Assembly: GCF_008274785.1 (NCBI RefSeq)
Contig: NZ_VTPU01000007.1
Coordinates: 1-64,000 of the forward strand
Direction: 5' to 3'
DNA: 64,000 nucleotides
DNA from: Halomonas eurihalina
GTDB taxonomy: Bacteria > Pseudomonadota > Gammaproteobacteria > Pseudomonadales > Halomonadaceae
This document shows, one piece after another, positions 17,933-27,143 of the stretch. The notes under the pieces were generated by a model. It saw nothing but the letters and a program-made list of their open reading frames with translations. It did no database searches and was not told the DNA's origin. Both the position numbers and the translations under genes were made by a program. Position 1 is the stretch's first letter. Every line of letters starts with the position of its first letter.

Positions 17933-17990
17933 ACGCTCGGGGCAGGCGCACTATACTGACGGAACGGCAAGCGGCATTGGGGAAAACGCG

Positions 17991-18614
17991 ATGTTCCGTC
18001 ATCGACTGGAAGCCGCCGAGTCGCTGGCACGGCGGCTCTCTCACCTGAAAGGGCGGAATCCGTTGATTCTCGCCATCCCCCGGGGCGGCGTGCCCATGGG
18101 GCGACGCATCGCCGATATCCTGGAGGGCGAGCTGGATGTCGTGCTGGTACGCAAGCTCGGCGCGCCGGGCAACCCGGAGTTCGCTATCGGTGCCGTCGGC
18201 GAGGGCGGCCGAATCTGGCTGGAGGACACCGCCAACCGCTTCGGCGAGGCCGCGATCACCCGGGAAATCGAGCGACAGCAGGCCTTGATCGCGGAGCGTC
18301 GCCAACGCTATACGCCGGTGCGCGCGCCCATCGATCCTGCCGAGCGCATCGTCGTTGTCGTGGATGACGGCAGTGCCACCGGAGCCACCATGACAACGGC
18401 CCTGGAAAGCTTGCGGCCACGCGGCCCGGCGCGCCTGATCGCCGCCTTGGGCGTAGCCCCGCCGGAGACGCTGGCACGGCTGGAACGTCTCGCCGACGAA
18501 GTGATCTGCCCCGAAGCACCGGCGCACTTTCGTGCCGTCGGCCAGTTCTACGCCGACTTCGCGCCGGTCGACGACGATGAGGTGATTCGCTTACTGGGCA
18601 GCCAGCCGGGATAA
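17991..18614 (+). CDS. Type I phosphoribosyltransferase-domain protein
   Basis: This 207-aa protein has the PRTase fold. LAIPRGGVPMGRRIAD sits near residue 28, and the PRPP-binding loop VVVDDGSATGATMTTAL near residue 120. It belongs to the stand-alone group that acts on unknown substrates and is often found in stress or transport contexts. It starts 58 bp after uraD on the same strand. A role in purine base salvage is conceivable, but no base-specific hood region can be recognised. It is convergent with the GST gene, with only 14 bp between stops. Confidence 0.82.
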   Translation: MFRHRLEAAESLARRLSHLKGRNPLILAIPRGGVPMGRRIADILEGELDVVLVRKLGAPGNPEFAIGAVGEGGRIWLEDTANRFGEAAITREIERQQALIAERRQRYTPVRAPIDPAERIVVVVDDGSATGATMTTALESLRPRGPARLIAALGVAPPETLARLERLADEVICPEAPAHFRAVGQFYADFAPVDDDEVIRLLGSQPG

Positions 18615-18628
18615 GAGCCCCTCGCTCT

Positions 18629-19336
18629 TCAGCGGTAAGCGCCCTCGATATCCGTAATCCGCGTCGCCTGGCGGCCCAGCCCGTCGTACAGATCGAGCAT
18701 GCGCTCGAGCCAGGCATAGACCGGATCGGCATTGGAAACCAGGTCGGCGCTGGAGACGCAACGCGCCCACATGAAGTTGCCAAAGACGATGTAGTCGGCC
18801 CCGCCCGGTGCCTCGCCATCGAGGTACGGCGCCTCCGCGAGGCGTCCGCGCAACGGCTCCAGTGCGATATCAAGCTGCGAAAGCCCCCTCACCGGCGAAT
18901 GGAACTCCTCCAGGCTACGGCCGAAGCGCTTCTCGCGGGACTCGCGGAAGTAAGCCCGGTCGTCGGGATGAATGGCGCTGAGCAGATCCATGATAATGAT
19001 GCGCAGCATCGCCGGCGCCAGGGAACGCTCGGCATAATGTGCAAAGAAGCGCCCGCGCGCATCCGCCACGCCGTCACCCAGCAGTGGCGCCTCGGGATAG
19101 GTGCGATCCAGGTAACGCAGGATCTCGTAGCTTTCGGGGACGACCGTCTCGCCATCGACGAGCACCGGCACCTTGTCATGATTGGCGAAGGCCAGGGCCT
19201 GCTTCTCGGTGAAGCGCCAAGGGCGCGTCTCGACATCGAGCCCCTTGTGGGCCAGGGCATAGCGTACCCGCCAGCAGTAGGGAGAAAAACGCAGTGCCTC
19301 GTCGAGGCCACAGAGATCGTAGAGCACCCGTGTCAT
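18629..19336 (-). CDS. Glutathione S-transferase family protein
   Basis: This 235-aa protein has an N-terminal thioredoxin-like domain with RFSPYCWRVRYALAHKG (the cysteine is a candidate active residue) and KVPVLVDGETVVPESYEIL, the cis-proline and glutathione-binding segment. A helical C-terminal domain follows, with ADYIVFGNFMWAR. The start MTRVLYDL has GGAG upstream; longer in-frame extensions look non-coding. The substrate is unknown. Two-domain GSTs near purine or aromatic loci sometimes act as isomerases or in detoxification, but nothing here decides. Confidence 0.83.
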   Translation of the reverse strand: MTRVLYDLCGLDEALRFSPYCWRVRYALAHKGLDVETRPWRFTEKQALAFANHDKVPVLVDGETVVPESYEILRYLDRTYPEAPLLGDGVADARGRFFAHYAERSLAPAMLRIIIMDLLSAIHPDDRAYFRESREKRFGRSLEEFHSPVRGLSQLDIALEPLRGRLAEAPYLDGEAPGGADYIVFGNFMWARCVSSADLVSNADPVYAWLERMLDLYDGLGRQATRITDIEGAYR

Positions 19337-19750
19337 GCCGACTCCTCGCATTCGGTAAGGGGAAGTGCCGATAGTGCCAGCAGTTATCCTCTCTCGCCAA
19401 TGCAGCCAGCCCGCCTCTTGCCCATTGGTATAGCCATTCAATGGCCACGACGGAGCCGTCGTGTTCGAAATGCCAGCCAACCCCTTGAATCGCCAGCCCA
19501 GCATCTCCCACGGAACTCGATAGCCATCTCGTCACAACTGGTAAGACCAATGGTCCTGGAGTCGCCAGAGCCGCTAACAGCGCCTATCGTGGTACGGCAT
19601 GACAAGACAGTGCGACGATGCGGCCAAGGGCGATCGCCGCGCTATCCACTCCATCGATTGCAAAAAACGGAAAATAATTCCATAGATTTATGATGCGCTT
19701 TTCCCTAGCATCGAGATCAGTGGATGCCATTCCGTGACACCGGAGCCACC
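19337..19750. other. 414-bp gap upstream of glcD
   Basis: No gene is recognised. The part near glcD is AT-rich. TTGCAA at 19658-19663, followed by TAGATT at about 19683, could be a sigma-70 promoter, though the spacing is long. No TGTATACA box is present, so the glycolate operon is probably outside the purine regulon. Confidence 0.35.
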
Positions 19751-21250
19751 ATGAATCTCCTCTTCGACGAGCGACTCGACGGCGAGCTGCCCCGCCGCGA
19801 CAAGGCGGAGGTGCTCGCCGAGCTGCAAACCGCCCTGCCGGGCATGACCCTGCTGCACCGCGAGGAGGACCTGCGTCCCTTCGAGTGCGATGGCCTGGCC
19901 GCCTATCGCGTACTGCCCATGCTGGTGGCCTTGCCCAGTGATCTCGATCAGGTCGTCACCCTGATGCGCCGTTGCCATGAGCTCGGCGTCCCCGTGGTAA
20001 CGCGCGGCGCCGGCACCGGGCTGTCCGGCGGTGCCCTGCCGCTGGAGCGCGGCGTGCTGCTGGTGATGTCGCGCTTCCAGCGCATCCTGAGCATCGACCC
20101 GGAGGCGCGCATCGCTCGCGTCCAGCCCGGCGTTCGCAACCTGGCCATCTCCGAAGCGGCGGCCCCCCACGGACTCTACTACGCGCCCGACCCGTCGTCG
20201 CAGATCGCCTGCTCCATCGGCGGCAACGTGGCCGAGAACGCCGGCGGCGTGCACTGCCTGAAGTACGGCCTGACGGTGCACAATGTGCTCGCCCTGGAGA
20301 TCGTCACCCTCGAAGGTGAACGGATGCGACTCGGCGGCGAGGCCCTGGACGCCCCAGGCTTCGATCTGCTTGCGCTGTTCAATGGCTCCGAGGGCATGCT
20401 CGGCGTGGTGACCGAGGTCACCGTCAAGCTTCTGCCCAAGCCCGAGACGGCCAAGGTGCTGATGGCCAGCTTCGACGACGTCGGCAAGGCCGGCCAGGCG
20501 GTGGGCGACATCATCGCCGCGGGTATCGTCCCCGGCGGCCTGGAGATGATGGACAACCTGGCGATTCGCGCCGCCGAGGACTTCATCCACGCCGGCTACC
20601 CGGTGGAGGCAGAAGCGATCCTGCTCTGCGAACTGGACGGCGTGGAGGCCGACGTGGACGACGACGTCGATACGGTACGCGGCGTGCTCGAAAGCGCCGG
20701 CGCCACCGATATCCGGCTCGCCCGCGACGAAGCCGAGCGAGCGCGCTTCTGGTCTGGCCGCAAGAACGCCTTCCCGGCGGTGGGACGCATCTCGCCGGAT
20801 TACTACTGCATGGACGGCACCATCCCGCGCCGCGCCCTGCCCGAGGTCCTCGGCACCATTGCCGCACTCTCCACCGAGTACGACCTGAGGGTCGCCAACG
20901 TCTTCCATGCCGGCGACGGCAACATGCACCCGTTGATCCTGTTCGACGCCAACCGCGAAGGCGAGCTCGAACGTGCCGAGGCCCTGGGAGGCCGGATACT
21001 CGAAGCCTGCGTGGCGGCCGGCGGCTCGATCACCGGCGAGCATGGCGTGGGGCGCGAGAAGATCAACCAGATGTGCGTCCAGTTCCCGACCGGCGAGCTG
21101 ACCACCTTCCACGCCGTGAAGGCGGCCTTCGATCCGGTGGGCCTGCTCAACCCGGGCAAGAACATTCCCACCCTGGCCCGTTGCGCCGAGTTCGGTGCCA
21201 TGCACGTGCACCACGGCGAGCTGCCGCACCCCGAGCTGCCCCGTTTCTGA
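19751..21250 (+). CDS. glcD: Glycolate oxidase subunit GlcD
   Basis: This 499-aa FAD-binding subunit, with GlcE and GlcF, oxidises glycolate to glyoxylate at the membrane. The PCMH FAD domain shows VTRGAGTGLSGGALPLERGVL near residue 80 and IACSIGGNVAENAGGVHCLKYG near 155. The C-terminal FAD-linked domain has FHAGDGNMHPLILFD near 390 and ITGEHGVGREK near 430. The start MNLLFDER follows GGAG. It is first of a tight glcDEF-glcG operon whose product would join the purine-derived glyoxylate at Gcl. Confidence 0.95.
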   Translation: MNLLFDERLDGELPRRDKAEVLAELQTALPGMTLLHREEDLRPFECDGLAAYRVLPMLVALPSDLDQVVTLMRRCHELGVPVVTRGAGTGLSGGALPLERGVLLVMSRFQRILSIDPEARIARVQPGVRNLAISEAAAPHGLYYAPDPSSQIACSIGGNVAENAGGVHCLKYGLTVHNVLALEIVTLEGERMRLGGEALDAPGFDLLALFNGSEGMLGVVTEVTVKLLPKPETAKVLMASFDDVGKAGQAVGDIIAAGIVPGGLEMMDNLAIRAAEDFIHAGYPVEAEAILLCELDGVEADVDDDVDTVRGVLESAGATDIRLARDEAERARFWSGRKNAFPAVGRISPDYYCMDGTIPRRALPEVLGTIAALSTEYDLRVANVFHAGDGNMHPLILFDANREGELERAEALGGRILEACVAAGGSITGEHGVGREKINQMCVQFPTGELTTFHAVKAAFDPVGLLNPGKNIPTLARCAEFGAMHVHHGELPHPELPRF

Positions 21251-21259
21251 GGAGTCATC

Positions 21260-22354
21260 ATGGCATCACAGCATCACTCCCTGCCGGACCGGGACATCAG
21301 CGAGGCGCTCGGCGAGCGCATCCGCCGCGCCGATGCCGAGGGCACGCCGCTGCGTATCGTCGGCGGCGACACCAAGGCCTTCCACGGGCGGCCCGTCGCT
21401 GGCGAGCCACTCTCCACCCGCGAGCACTGCGGCATCACCCGCTATGACCCGGTGGAATTGATCGTCTCGGTCCGTGCTGGCACGCCCCTGGCCGAGTTGG
21501 AAGCGTGCCTCGACGAACAGGGGCAACGGCTCCCCTTCGAGCCGCCCCACTTCGGCGACACCGCCACCGTCGGCGGCATGGTCGCCACCGGCCTATCGGG
21601 GCCACGACGCCCCTGGGCCGGCAGCGTGCGCGACTTCGTGCTGGGCATCCGCCTGATCGACCGACACGGCGCATCGCTGCGCTTCGGCGGCGAAGTGATG
21701 AAGAACGTGGCCGGTTACGACCTGTCGCGGCTGATGGTCGGCGCCCAGGGCAGCCTCGGCCTGCTCGCCGAGGTCTCCCTGAAGGTACTGCCAAAACCCG
21801 CGGCGCAACACAGCCTGCGTCTCGAGATGCCCCTCGCCGAGGCACGCCGCCGCCTCGTCGAATGGGGCCAAAAGCCGCTGCCGATCACCGCCGCCACCTG
21901 GTTCGACGGCGCCCTTCATATTCGTCTGGAAGGCGGCCCCGGCTCGGTCGAGGCCACGGGCCAACGCCTCGGTGGCGATACCCTGGACGACGCCTTCTGG
22001 TCGGCGCTACGGGAACAACGCCTGGACGTCTTCACTCGGCAGGGCGACCCGCGGCCGCTGTGGCGGCTCTCGCTTCCCCAGCAGGCGGGCGCGCCCGAAC
22101 TGGAGGATGTCGACGAGACCGCCATGCTTCACGACTGGGCGGGCGCCCAGCGCTGGCTGCACAGTGCCGCCCCGGACGAGGCGGTGCATGACGAGGCGGT
22201 TCGCCTGGGGGGCCACGCCACGCGCTGGACAACCAGCACCGGCAGCCCCTTCACGCCACTGTCGCCGGTGCTCGCCAAGTACCACCGGCGACTCAAGGCC
22301 GAGCTCGACCCCAACGGCATCTTCAATCCCGGGCGACTCTACGCGGAGCTTTGA
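21260..22354 (+). CDS. glcE: Glycolate oxidase subunit GlcE
   Basis: This 364-aa protein is a shorter FAD-domain relative of GlcD. It has IVGGDTKAFHGRP, VSVRAGTPLAELEACL, GDTATVGGMVATGLSGPRRP and VMKNVAGYDLSRLMVGAQG, the standard GlcE landmarks. It ends KAELDPNGIFNPGRLY. It starts 9 bp after glcD with GAGG before the ATG, and the next gene begins one base after its stop, so the three subunits are tightly coupled. Confidence 0.94.
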   Translation: MASQHHSLPDRDISEALGERIRRADAEGTPLRIVGGDTKAFHGRPVAGEPLSTREHCGITRYDPVELIVSVRAGTPLAELEACLDEQGQRLPFEPPHFGDTATVGGMVATGLSGPRRPWAGSVRDFVLGIRLIDRHGASLRFGGEVMKNVAGYDLSRLMVGAQGSLGLLAEVSLKVLPKPAAQHSLRLEMPLAEARRRLVEWGQKPLPITAATWFDGALHIRLEGGPGSVEATGQRLGGDTLDDAFWSALREQRLDVFTRQGDPRPLWRLSLPQQAGAPELEDVDETAMLHDWAGAQRWLHSAAPDEAVHDEAVRLGGHATRWTTSTGSPFTPLSPVLAKYHRRLKAELDPNGIFNPGRLYAEL

Positions 22355-22355
22355 C

Positions 22356-23627
22356 ATGCAGACCCATTTCACCGAGCAAGATCTGGAACAGCCGCATCTC
22401 CGCGAGGCGGAGCGGGTCCTGCGCACCTGCGTGCACTGCGGCTTCTGCAACGCTACTTGCCCCACCTATCAGTTGCTGGGCGACGAACGCGACGGCCCGC
22501 GCGGCCGCATCTACCTGATGAAGACGCTGCTGGAGAGCCGCGACGACGACAATCAGGCCACCGAGGAGACGCGGCTGCACCTGGACCGCTGCCTCAGTTG
22601 CCGCAACTGCGAGACCACCTGCCCCTCCGGCGTGGAATATCACAAGCTGCTCGACATTGGCCGCGCCGAGATCGAGCGCCGCGTGCCACGCAAGGCCGGC
22701 GAGCGTGCCCTGCGTTTCGGTCTGCGCAAGGCGCTGGTCGATCCCCGGCGCTTCCGGGCCCTGCTCAAGCTCGGCCTGACCTTCAAGCCCGTGGTACCCA
22801 GTACGCTCAAGCACAAGCTGCCCGCCACACCGGTGGACGCCGGCGTCCGCCCCGAAGGGCGACACCACGAGCGCCAGATGCTGATCCTCGAAGGGTGCGT
22901 CCAGCCCAGTCTGTCGCCCAACACCAATGCCGCCACCGCGCGCGTGCTTGACCGGCTCGGCATCGGGCTGACACCGGCCCCCGAGGCCAGCTGCTGCGGC
23001 GCCGTCGACTTCCATCTCGACGCCCAGGAGGCTGGGCGCGACCGAGCGCGGGCCAATATCGACGCCTGGTGGCCGCATATCGAGGCCGGCTGCGAGGCCA
23101 TCGTCCAGACCGCCAGCGGCTGTGGCGCCTTCGTCAAGGAATATGGCGAGATCCTCGCCCATGATCCGGCCTACGCCGACAAGGCCGCCCGTGTCAGCGC
23201 CCTGGCCAGGGACCTGGTGGAAATCCTCGAAGACGAACCACTCGACGGCCTGTCACTCGCGAACGGCGGGCGTCTCGCCTTTCACTGCCCCTGCACCCTC
23301 CAGCATGCCCAGCAGCTCAGCGGCCATGTCGAGAGCCTGCTCACCCGACTCGGTTTTCAACTGACGCCGGTACGCGACGCCCACCTCTGCTGTGGCTCGG
23401 CGGGCACCTACTCCATCACGCAACCCACGCTTGCCACCCAACTGCGCGACAACAAGCTCGACGCCCTGGAAGAAGGTCGACCGGACGTCATCGCGACGGC
23501 CAACATCGGTTGCCAGAGCCACCTCGCCGGTGCCGATCGCACGCCGGTACGGCACTGGATCGAGCTCGTCGACGACGCATTAACCCCAGCGACGAGCTTC
23601 GAGCTGCGGGCCACGAGCAGCCCGTAG
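22356..23627 (+). CDS. glcF: Glycolate oxidase iron-sulfur subunit GlcF
   Basis: This 423-aa protein carries electrons from GlcDE to the quinone pool. Two 4Fe-4S motifs lie in the first 90 residues (CVHCGFCNATCP and CLSCRNCETTCP). Two CCG-type cysteine-rich domains follow (ASCCGAVDFH and LCCGSAGTYSITQP). The start MQTHFTEQ follows GGAG and sits one base past the glcE stop. The last dozen codons (TSFELRATSS) are encoded by a low-complexity repeat of the GAGCTTCGAGCT type, so the native tail may once have been shorter. Confidence 0.95.
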   Translation: MQTHFTEQDLEQPHLREAERVLRTCVHCGFCNATCPTYQLLGDERDGPRGRIYLMKTLLESRDDDNQATEETRLHLDRCLSCRNCETTCPSGVEYHKLLDIGRAEIERRVPRKAGERALRFGLRKALVDPRRFRALLKLGLTFKPVVPSTLKHKLPATPVDAGVRPEGRHHERQMLILEGCVQPSLSPNTNAATARVLDRLGIGLTPAPEASCCGAVDFHLDAQEAGRDRARANIDAWWPHIEAGCEAIVQTASGCGAFVKEYGEILAHDPAYADKAARVSALARDLVEILEDEPLDGLSLANGGRLAFHCPCTLQHAQQLSGHVESLLTRLGFQLTPVRDAHLCCGSAGTYSITQPTLATQLRDNKLDALEEGRPDVIATANIGCQSHLAGADRTPVRHWIELVDDALTPATSFELRATSSP

Positions 23628-23657
23628 TTCGAAGCCCGTAGCTCGAAGCTCGAAGCC
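23593..23657. repeat. Short repeat cluster at the glcF-glcG junction
   Basis: GACGAGCTTCGAGCTGC, GTAGTTCGAAGCCCGTAG and CTCGAAGCTCGAAGCC form overlapping direct and inverted copies of a GCTTCGAGC-type unit. It covers the end of glcF and the glcG leader. Confidence 0.5.
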
Positions 23658-23680
23658 ACTACAACCACAAGGAGTCATTC

Positions 23681-24082
23681 ATGAAGACCAAAGCCATTCT
23701 CGGCCTCGCCGAGGTCAACACCATTCTCGACGCCGCCCAGCACGAGGCCGAAGCCAACCAGTGGACCATCACCGTCGCCGTGGCCGACGACAGCGGCGAA
23801 CTGCTCGGCCTGCGCCGGCTCGACGGCGCCTCGCCGATGACCGCCATGATCAGCGCCCGCAAGGCGCGTACCGCCGCACTCAGCTACAAGGAAACCCAGT
23901 TCTTCGAGAACATGATCAACGAGGGACGCACCGCCTTTCTTTCCGCACCGCTGGAAGGGCTGCTCGAAGGCGGCGTTCCGGTGGTCGTCGACGGCCGGGT
24001 GATCGGCGCCGTCGGCGTCTCCGGCGTCAAGGCCGACCAGGATGCCCAGGTGGCAAAAGCCGGCATCGCGGCGGTGCTATGA
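23681..24082 (+). CDS. glcG: GlcG/HbpS family protein (DUF336)
   Basis: This 133-aa protein has the GlcG/HbpS pattern: ILDAAQHEAEANQW, VAVADDSGELLGLRRLDGASP, ARKARTAALS, a glycine-rich GGVPVVVDGRVIGAVGVSG and a short helix. The family includes heme-binding and adduct-forming proteins, and GlcG is a regular companion of glycolate oxidase, though its job is not settled. It has AAGGAG before its start and lies 53 bp downstream of glcF in the same operon. Confidence 0.9.
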   Translation: MKTKAILGLAEVNTILDAAQHEAEANQWTITVAVADDSGELLGLRRLDGASPMTAMISARKARTAALSYKETQFFENMINEGRTAFLSAPLEGLLEGGVPVVVDGRVIGAVGVSGVKADQDAQVAKAGIAAVL

Positions 24083-24154
24083 CCGTCTGGTCAGCCCTCG
24101 TGTGAATCGCTAAGCTGAGACGTAAACAGCGAACATATCTTCAGGAGGCCTGAC

Positions 24155-24421
24155 ATGGCAGGCGGCTGGGCGAAAGACGGTGGCGTGCAGGAGCAGATCG
24201 AAAGCACGGTCGAAGACGCCGTGCAGCGTTCGCGCAGCCGCTTGCCGAGCGGCGCAAGCCTCAGCCACTGCGAGGAATGCGACGAACCAATCCCCGAGGC
24301 GCGCCGAGCAGCGGTCCCTGGCGTACGCCTGTGCCTCGACTGCCAGGCCGAACGCGACAAAAAGGACAGCTCCGCCGGTGCCTTCAACCGACGCGGCAGC
24401 AAGGACAGCCAGCTACGCTGA
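24155..24421 (+). CDS. Small DksA/TraR-type C4 zinc-finger protein
   Basis: This 88-aa protein has a zinc finger CEECDEPIPEARR...CLDC near residues 39-64 (two CxxC pairs), typical of YbiI/TraR-like members of the DksA family. It lacks the long coiled coil of full DksA, so it may bind RNA polymerase weakly or serve another purpose. AGGAGG precedes the ATG closely. It is monocistronic and precedes a stretch of gene remnants. Confidence 0.85.
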   Translation: MAGGWAKDGGVQEQIESTVEDAVQRSRSRLPSGASLSHCEECDEPIPEARRAAVPGVRLCLDCQAERDKKDSSAGAFNRRGSKDSQLR

Positions 24422-24439
24422 ATCAGCAACCCGCCCTGC

Positions 24440-24852
24440 TGACGTCACCGATGCGCTATCACCCAGTCGAGAAAGGCCCCCTGCATCAACAACGTGTAGT
24501 GTCAGCGTCAACAAGGGCAACTCGGCGAGCCGGGCCGATCCGCGATGGTGCCATGCGCCTCGAGAAACCTCGGACTGCAGACCGGGAAGACATCTTCACG
24601 AAACAGGCAAGGCTTGTCTTCCAGCGTTCGGGCGTCGCAGAACGCGACCGCCACATCCACCTCTTGCCCGCGCCAGTTCACTTCCCCTTGGTTGGTCATG
24701 ATGCGCACGTCGATATGCGGATGATCGCGCCGAAATGCCGGCAAGCGAGGCATCAGCGAGGCCAGGGAAAAGTCGGTCAGGATATTCAATCGGGGGTTGC
24801 GGTGTCGCTGCTGCCACTGCTCGATAGTCTTCTCCATGAGGGAGAAGCCCTC
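24440..24852 (-). pseudogene. Remnant of a LysR regulator (choline-sulfate-type), truncated and frameshifted
   Basis: Only the effector domain survives. ILTDFSLASLMPRLPAFRRDHPHIDVRI, split here from VDVAVAFCD and VFPVCSPRFLEAHG, is recognisable LysR substrate-domain sequence. The N-terminal helix-turn-helix is gone. Past ADR (about 24537) the frame shifts to LAELPLLTLT, and a further shift near 24490 recovers FLDWVIAHR, so the 3' end is decayed too. The break at about 24850 is where choline-sulfatase homology begins on the other strand. The original divergent LysR-betC arrangement therefore collapsed by deletion. Confidence 0.7.
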
Positions 24853-25196
24853 ACAAGTTCGTCACCTCGACGCCGGCCCCGGACCCGTTGTTCGATCTCA
24901 AGGCCGATCCCCTGGAGCTTTCCAATCTGGCCGAATTAGCTGAATATCAGGATCTACGCCAGAAATTCCGTGAGGAAGTGGCCCGGCACTCGAATAGCGA
25001 TGTACGCTACGACCTGGTGATCGATAGCCAGCGTCGACGCAAGCTGATCGCCCGAGCGCTCATGAAAGGCAAGGTGACGACCCGGGATCATCAGCCGCAA
25101 TTCGATGCCAGTACACAGAACATGCGCAACACCATCGATCTGGACGATCTCGAGGCACGCTCACGCTTTCCGCCCCTCGACACCGTTCCGGCATGA
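24852..25196 (+). pseudogene. betC: C-terminal remnant of choline sulfatase
   Basis: The surviving 115 codons match the C-terminal end of choline-O-sulfatase: HKFVTS...DPLFDLKADPLELSNLAEL, SQRRRKLIARALMKGK and MRNTIDLDDLEARSRFP. The N-terminal sulfatase domain, including the formylglycine C-x-P-x-R site, is missing. No ribosome binding site fits the first usable codon. The fragment abuts the LysR remnant and precedes a BCCT gene, recalling intact betC-transporter loci in other proteobacteria. Confidence 0.72.
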
Positions 25197-25386
25197 AGGT
25201 TTCGCCGGCTGCCGGGCCAGCCCTGTTCGACGACAATGCCATCGATACCGTGATAACAAGATGAGAGGCATTCAGCATGACACAACACCCTGCAACAACA
25301 GGTCGCACCAATCCGACCGACGTCCCAGGACCGCTTGCCGGGCAACCCGCATGTGACTCCACCGCTGGCCAGAGGAGGAGTCTTCC

Positions 25387-27036
25387 ATGAGCCTCCCAAG
25401 CGAGCCAACGCCTTCTTCCACGACAAGCGACATGCAGACGGATTACGTCGTTGGCCAGGACAATATCCAGGGGCGACTGGGGCCCTTCGGCTTCGATATC
25501 CACAACCGGGTTTTCGTCGTCTCGGCGTTGGCCTCGGTGATCTTCATCGTCCTCACCCTGCTGTTTCCGGAACGGGCTGGCAGCATCTTCCAGTCCATCG
25601 TCAGCTTCTCCACCGGCACCCTGGACAGCTACTTCATGATCGTGGTGGACGGCTTCATTCTGTTCTGCCTGGCGCTGGTCGTGCTGCCCTACGGCAAGGT
25701 CCGACTGGGCGGCCCCGACGCCACGCCGGAGTACGGCTACCTGTCCTGGTTCGCGATGCTGTTCGCGGCCGGCATCGGTATTGGGCTTTTGTTCTTCGGC
25801 GTGCTGGAGCCGGTCTACCATGCCAACGTCTCCCTGCCGCTGGGCATCGCCTCTCCCTTTGGTGCCGATGGGGCGCTGAACCCGAACGCGATCGCCGACG
25901 CCACCGCCATGGGGCTGGCCGGCACCTACCTGCACTGGGGCATCCACGGCTGGGCTGTCTACGTGGTGATGGCGCTGGCGCTGTCCATCTTCACCTACAA
26001 CAAGGGCCTGCCCTTCTCCATTCGCTCGGCGTTCTTCCCGATCCTCGGCGAGCGCGTCTGGGGCTGGTGGGGTCACGCCATCGACATCCTGGCGGTGTTC
26101 TCCACCCTGTTCGGCCTGGCCACCTCGCTCGGCCTTGGCGCCCAGCAGGCCAACGCCGGGATGAACTTCGTCTTCGGACTGGACGTCAACACCACCACCC
26201 AGGTCATCGTCATCGTGCTGGTCACGGCGGTAGCGCTGGTCTCGGTATGGCGCGGGCTCGAGGGCGGCGTGAAGAAGCTCTCCGAGATCAACATGGCCAT
26301 GGCTGTGCTGTTCTTCTTCTTCGTGCTGTTCGCCGGCCCAACCCTGGCGGCACTGAGCGGCTTCTGGACCGGCCTTGAGACCTACGTGACAGAGTTCCTG
26401 CCGCTGTCGGCGCCCTTCGGCCGCGAGGACGACGCCTATCGCCAGTCCTGGACCATCTTCTACTGGGCCTGGTGGATCAGTTGGGCACCCTTCGTCGGCA
26501 TGTTCATCGCCCGCGTCTCGCGGGGCCGCACGGTGCGCGAGTTCGTGATCTGCGTACTGCTGATTCCGAGCCTATTCATCTTCATATGGATGGGCGTGTT
26601 CGGCGCCACGGCCCTGGAGCAGCTCTACGCCAACCCGGCCGGCAGTCTGGTCAAGGAATACGTGATCGACAACTACAGCCCCGAGCTTTCGCTGTTCGGC
26701 ATGCTCAACGAGTTGCCGCTGTCGGGCCTGATGTCGACCCTGGGCATCATCCTGGCGCTGATCTTCTTCGTCACCTCGTCAGACTCCGGCTCGTTGGTGA
26801 TCGACACCATCACCGCTGGCGGCAAGATCGATGCGCCGCGTCCCCAGCGCATGTTCTGGGCCACGGTGGAGGGCCTGATCGCCATCGTGCTGTTGATCGG
26901 CGGCGGCCTCTCGGCGCTCCAGGCCGGGGTCACGGCCACCGCGACCCCCTTCTCGGTGGTGATGATTTTGATGTGCTACTCGATCATCAAGGCACTCAAC
27001 GGCGAGTTGCGCCAACTGCGCCGCAAGGCTGCCTGA
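25387..27036 (+). CDS. BCCT-family betaine/choline/carnitine transporter
   Basis: This 549-aa protein has about 12 membrane segments. BCCT landmarks include EYGYLSWFAMLFAAGIGIGL, GTYLHWGIHGWAVY, the tryptophan-rich YWAWWISWAPFVGMFIAR, RVSRGRTVREF, and VTSSDSGSLVIDTI. The strong site GAGGAGG precedes MSLPSEP. It follows the choline-sulfatase remnant and may be the surviving transporter of a lost choline-sulfate locus; choline, betaine or carnitine are all possible. The C-terminal tail after the last segment is short, so osmosensory control like BetP is unlikely. Confidence 0.93.
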   Translation: MSLPSEPTPSSTTSDMQTDYVVGQDNIQGRLGPFGFDIHNRVFVVSALASVIFIVLTLLFPERAGSIFQSIVSFSTGTLDSYFMIVVDGFILFCLALVVLPYGKVRLGGPDATPEYGYLSWFAMLFAAGIGIGLLFFGVLEPVYHANVSLPLGIASPFGADGALNPNAIADATAMGLAGTYLHWGIHGWAVYVVMALALSIFTYNKGLPFSIRSAFFPILGERVWGWWGHAIDILAVFSTLFGLATSLGLGAQQANAGMNFVFGLDVNTTTQVIVIVLVTAVALVSVWRGLEGGVKKLSEINMAMAVLFFFFVLFAGPTLAALSGFWTGLETYVTEFLPLSAPFGREDDAYRQSWTIFYWAWWISWAPFVGMFIARVSRGRTVREFVICVLLIPSLFIFIWMGVFGATALEQLYANPAGSLVKEYVIDNYSPELSLFGMLNELPLSGLMSTLGIILALIFFVTSSDSGSLVIDTITAGGKIDAPRPQRMFWATVEGLIAIVLLIGGGLSALQAGVTATATPFSVVMILMCYSIIKALNGELRQLRRKAA

Positions 27037-27099
27037 CGCCACCACTCACGTCCCTTAGCACTCTCATCGATTCCCCCGTATCATCGAAACACCATTTCC

Positions 27100-27120
27100 G
27101 GGCCCCGGCGAACGGGGCCC
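27100..27120. terminator. Hairpin after the BCCT gene
   Basis: GGGCCCCG-GCGAA-CGGGGCCC forms a perfect 8-bp stem, 63 bp past the BCCT stop, followed by CGTTTCG. Confidence 0.55.
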
Positions 27121-27143
27121 CGTTTCGTCGCATCAGGGTCGTC

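Noticed and set aside
19688..21229. A 513-codon minus-strand frame opposite glcD
   Set aside because: glcD is unmistakable by FAD-domain motifs, and the antisense product has no family resemblance.
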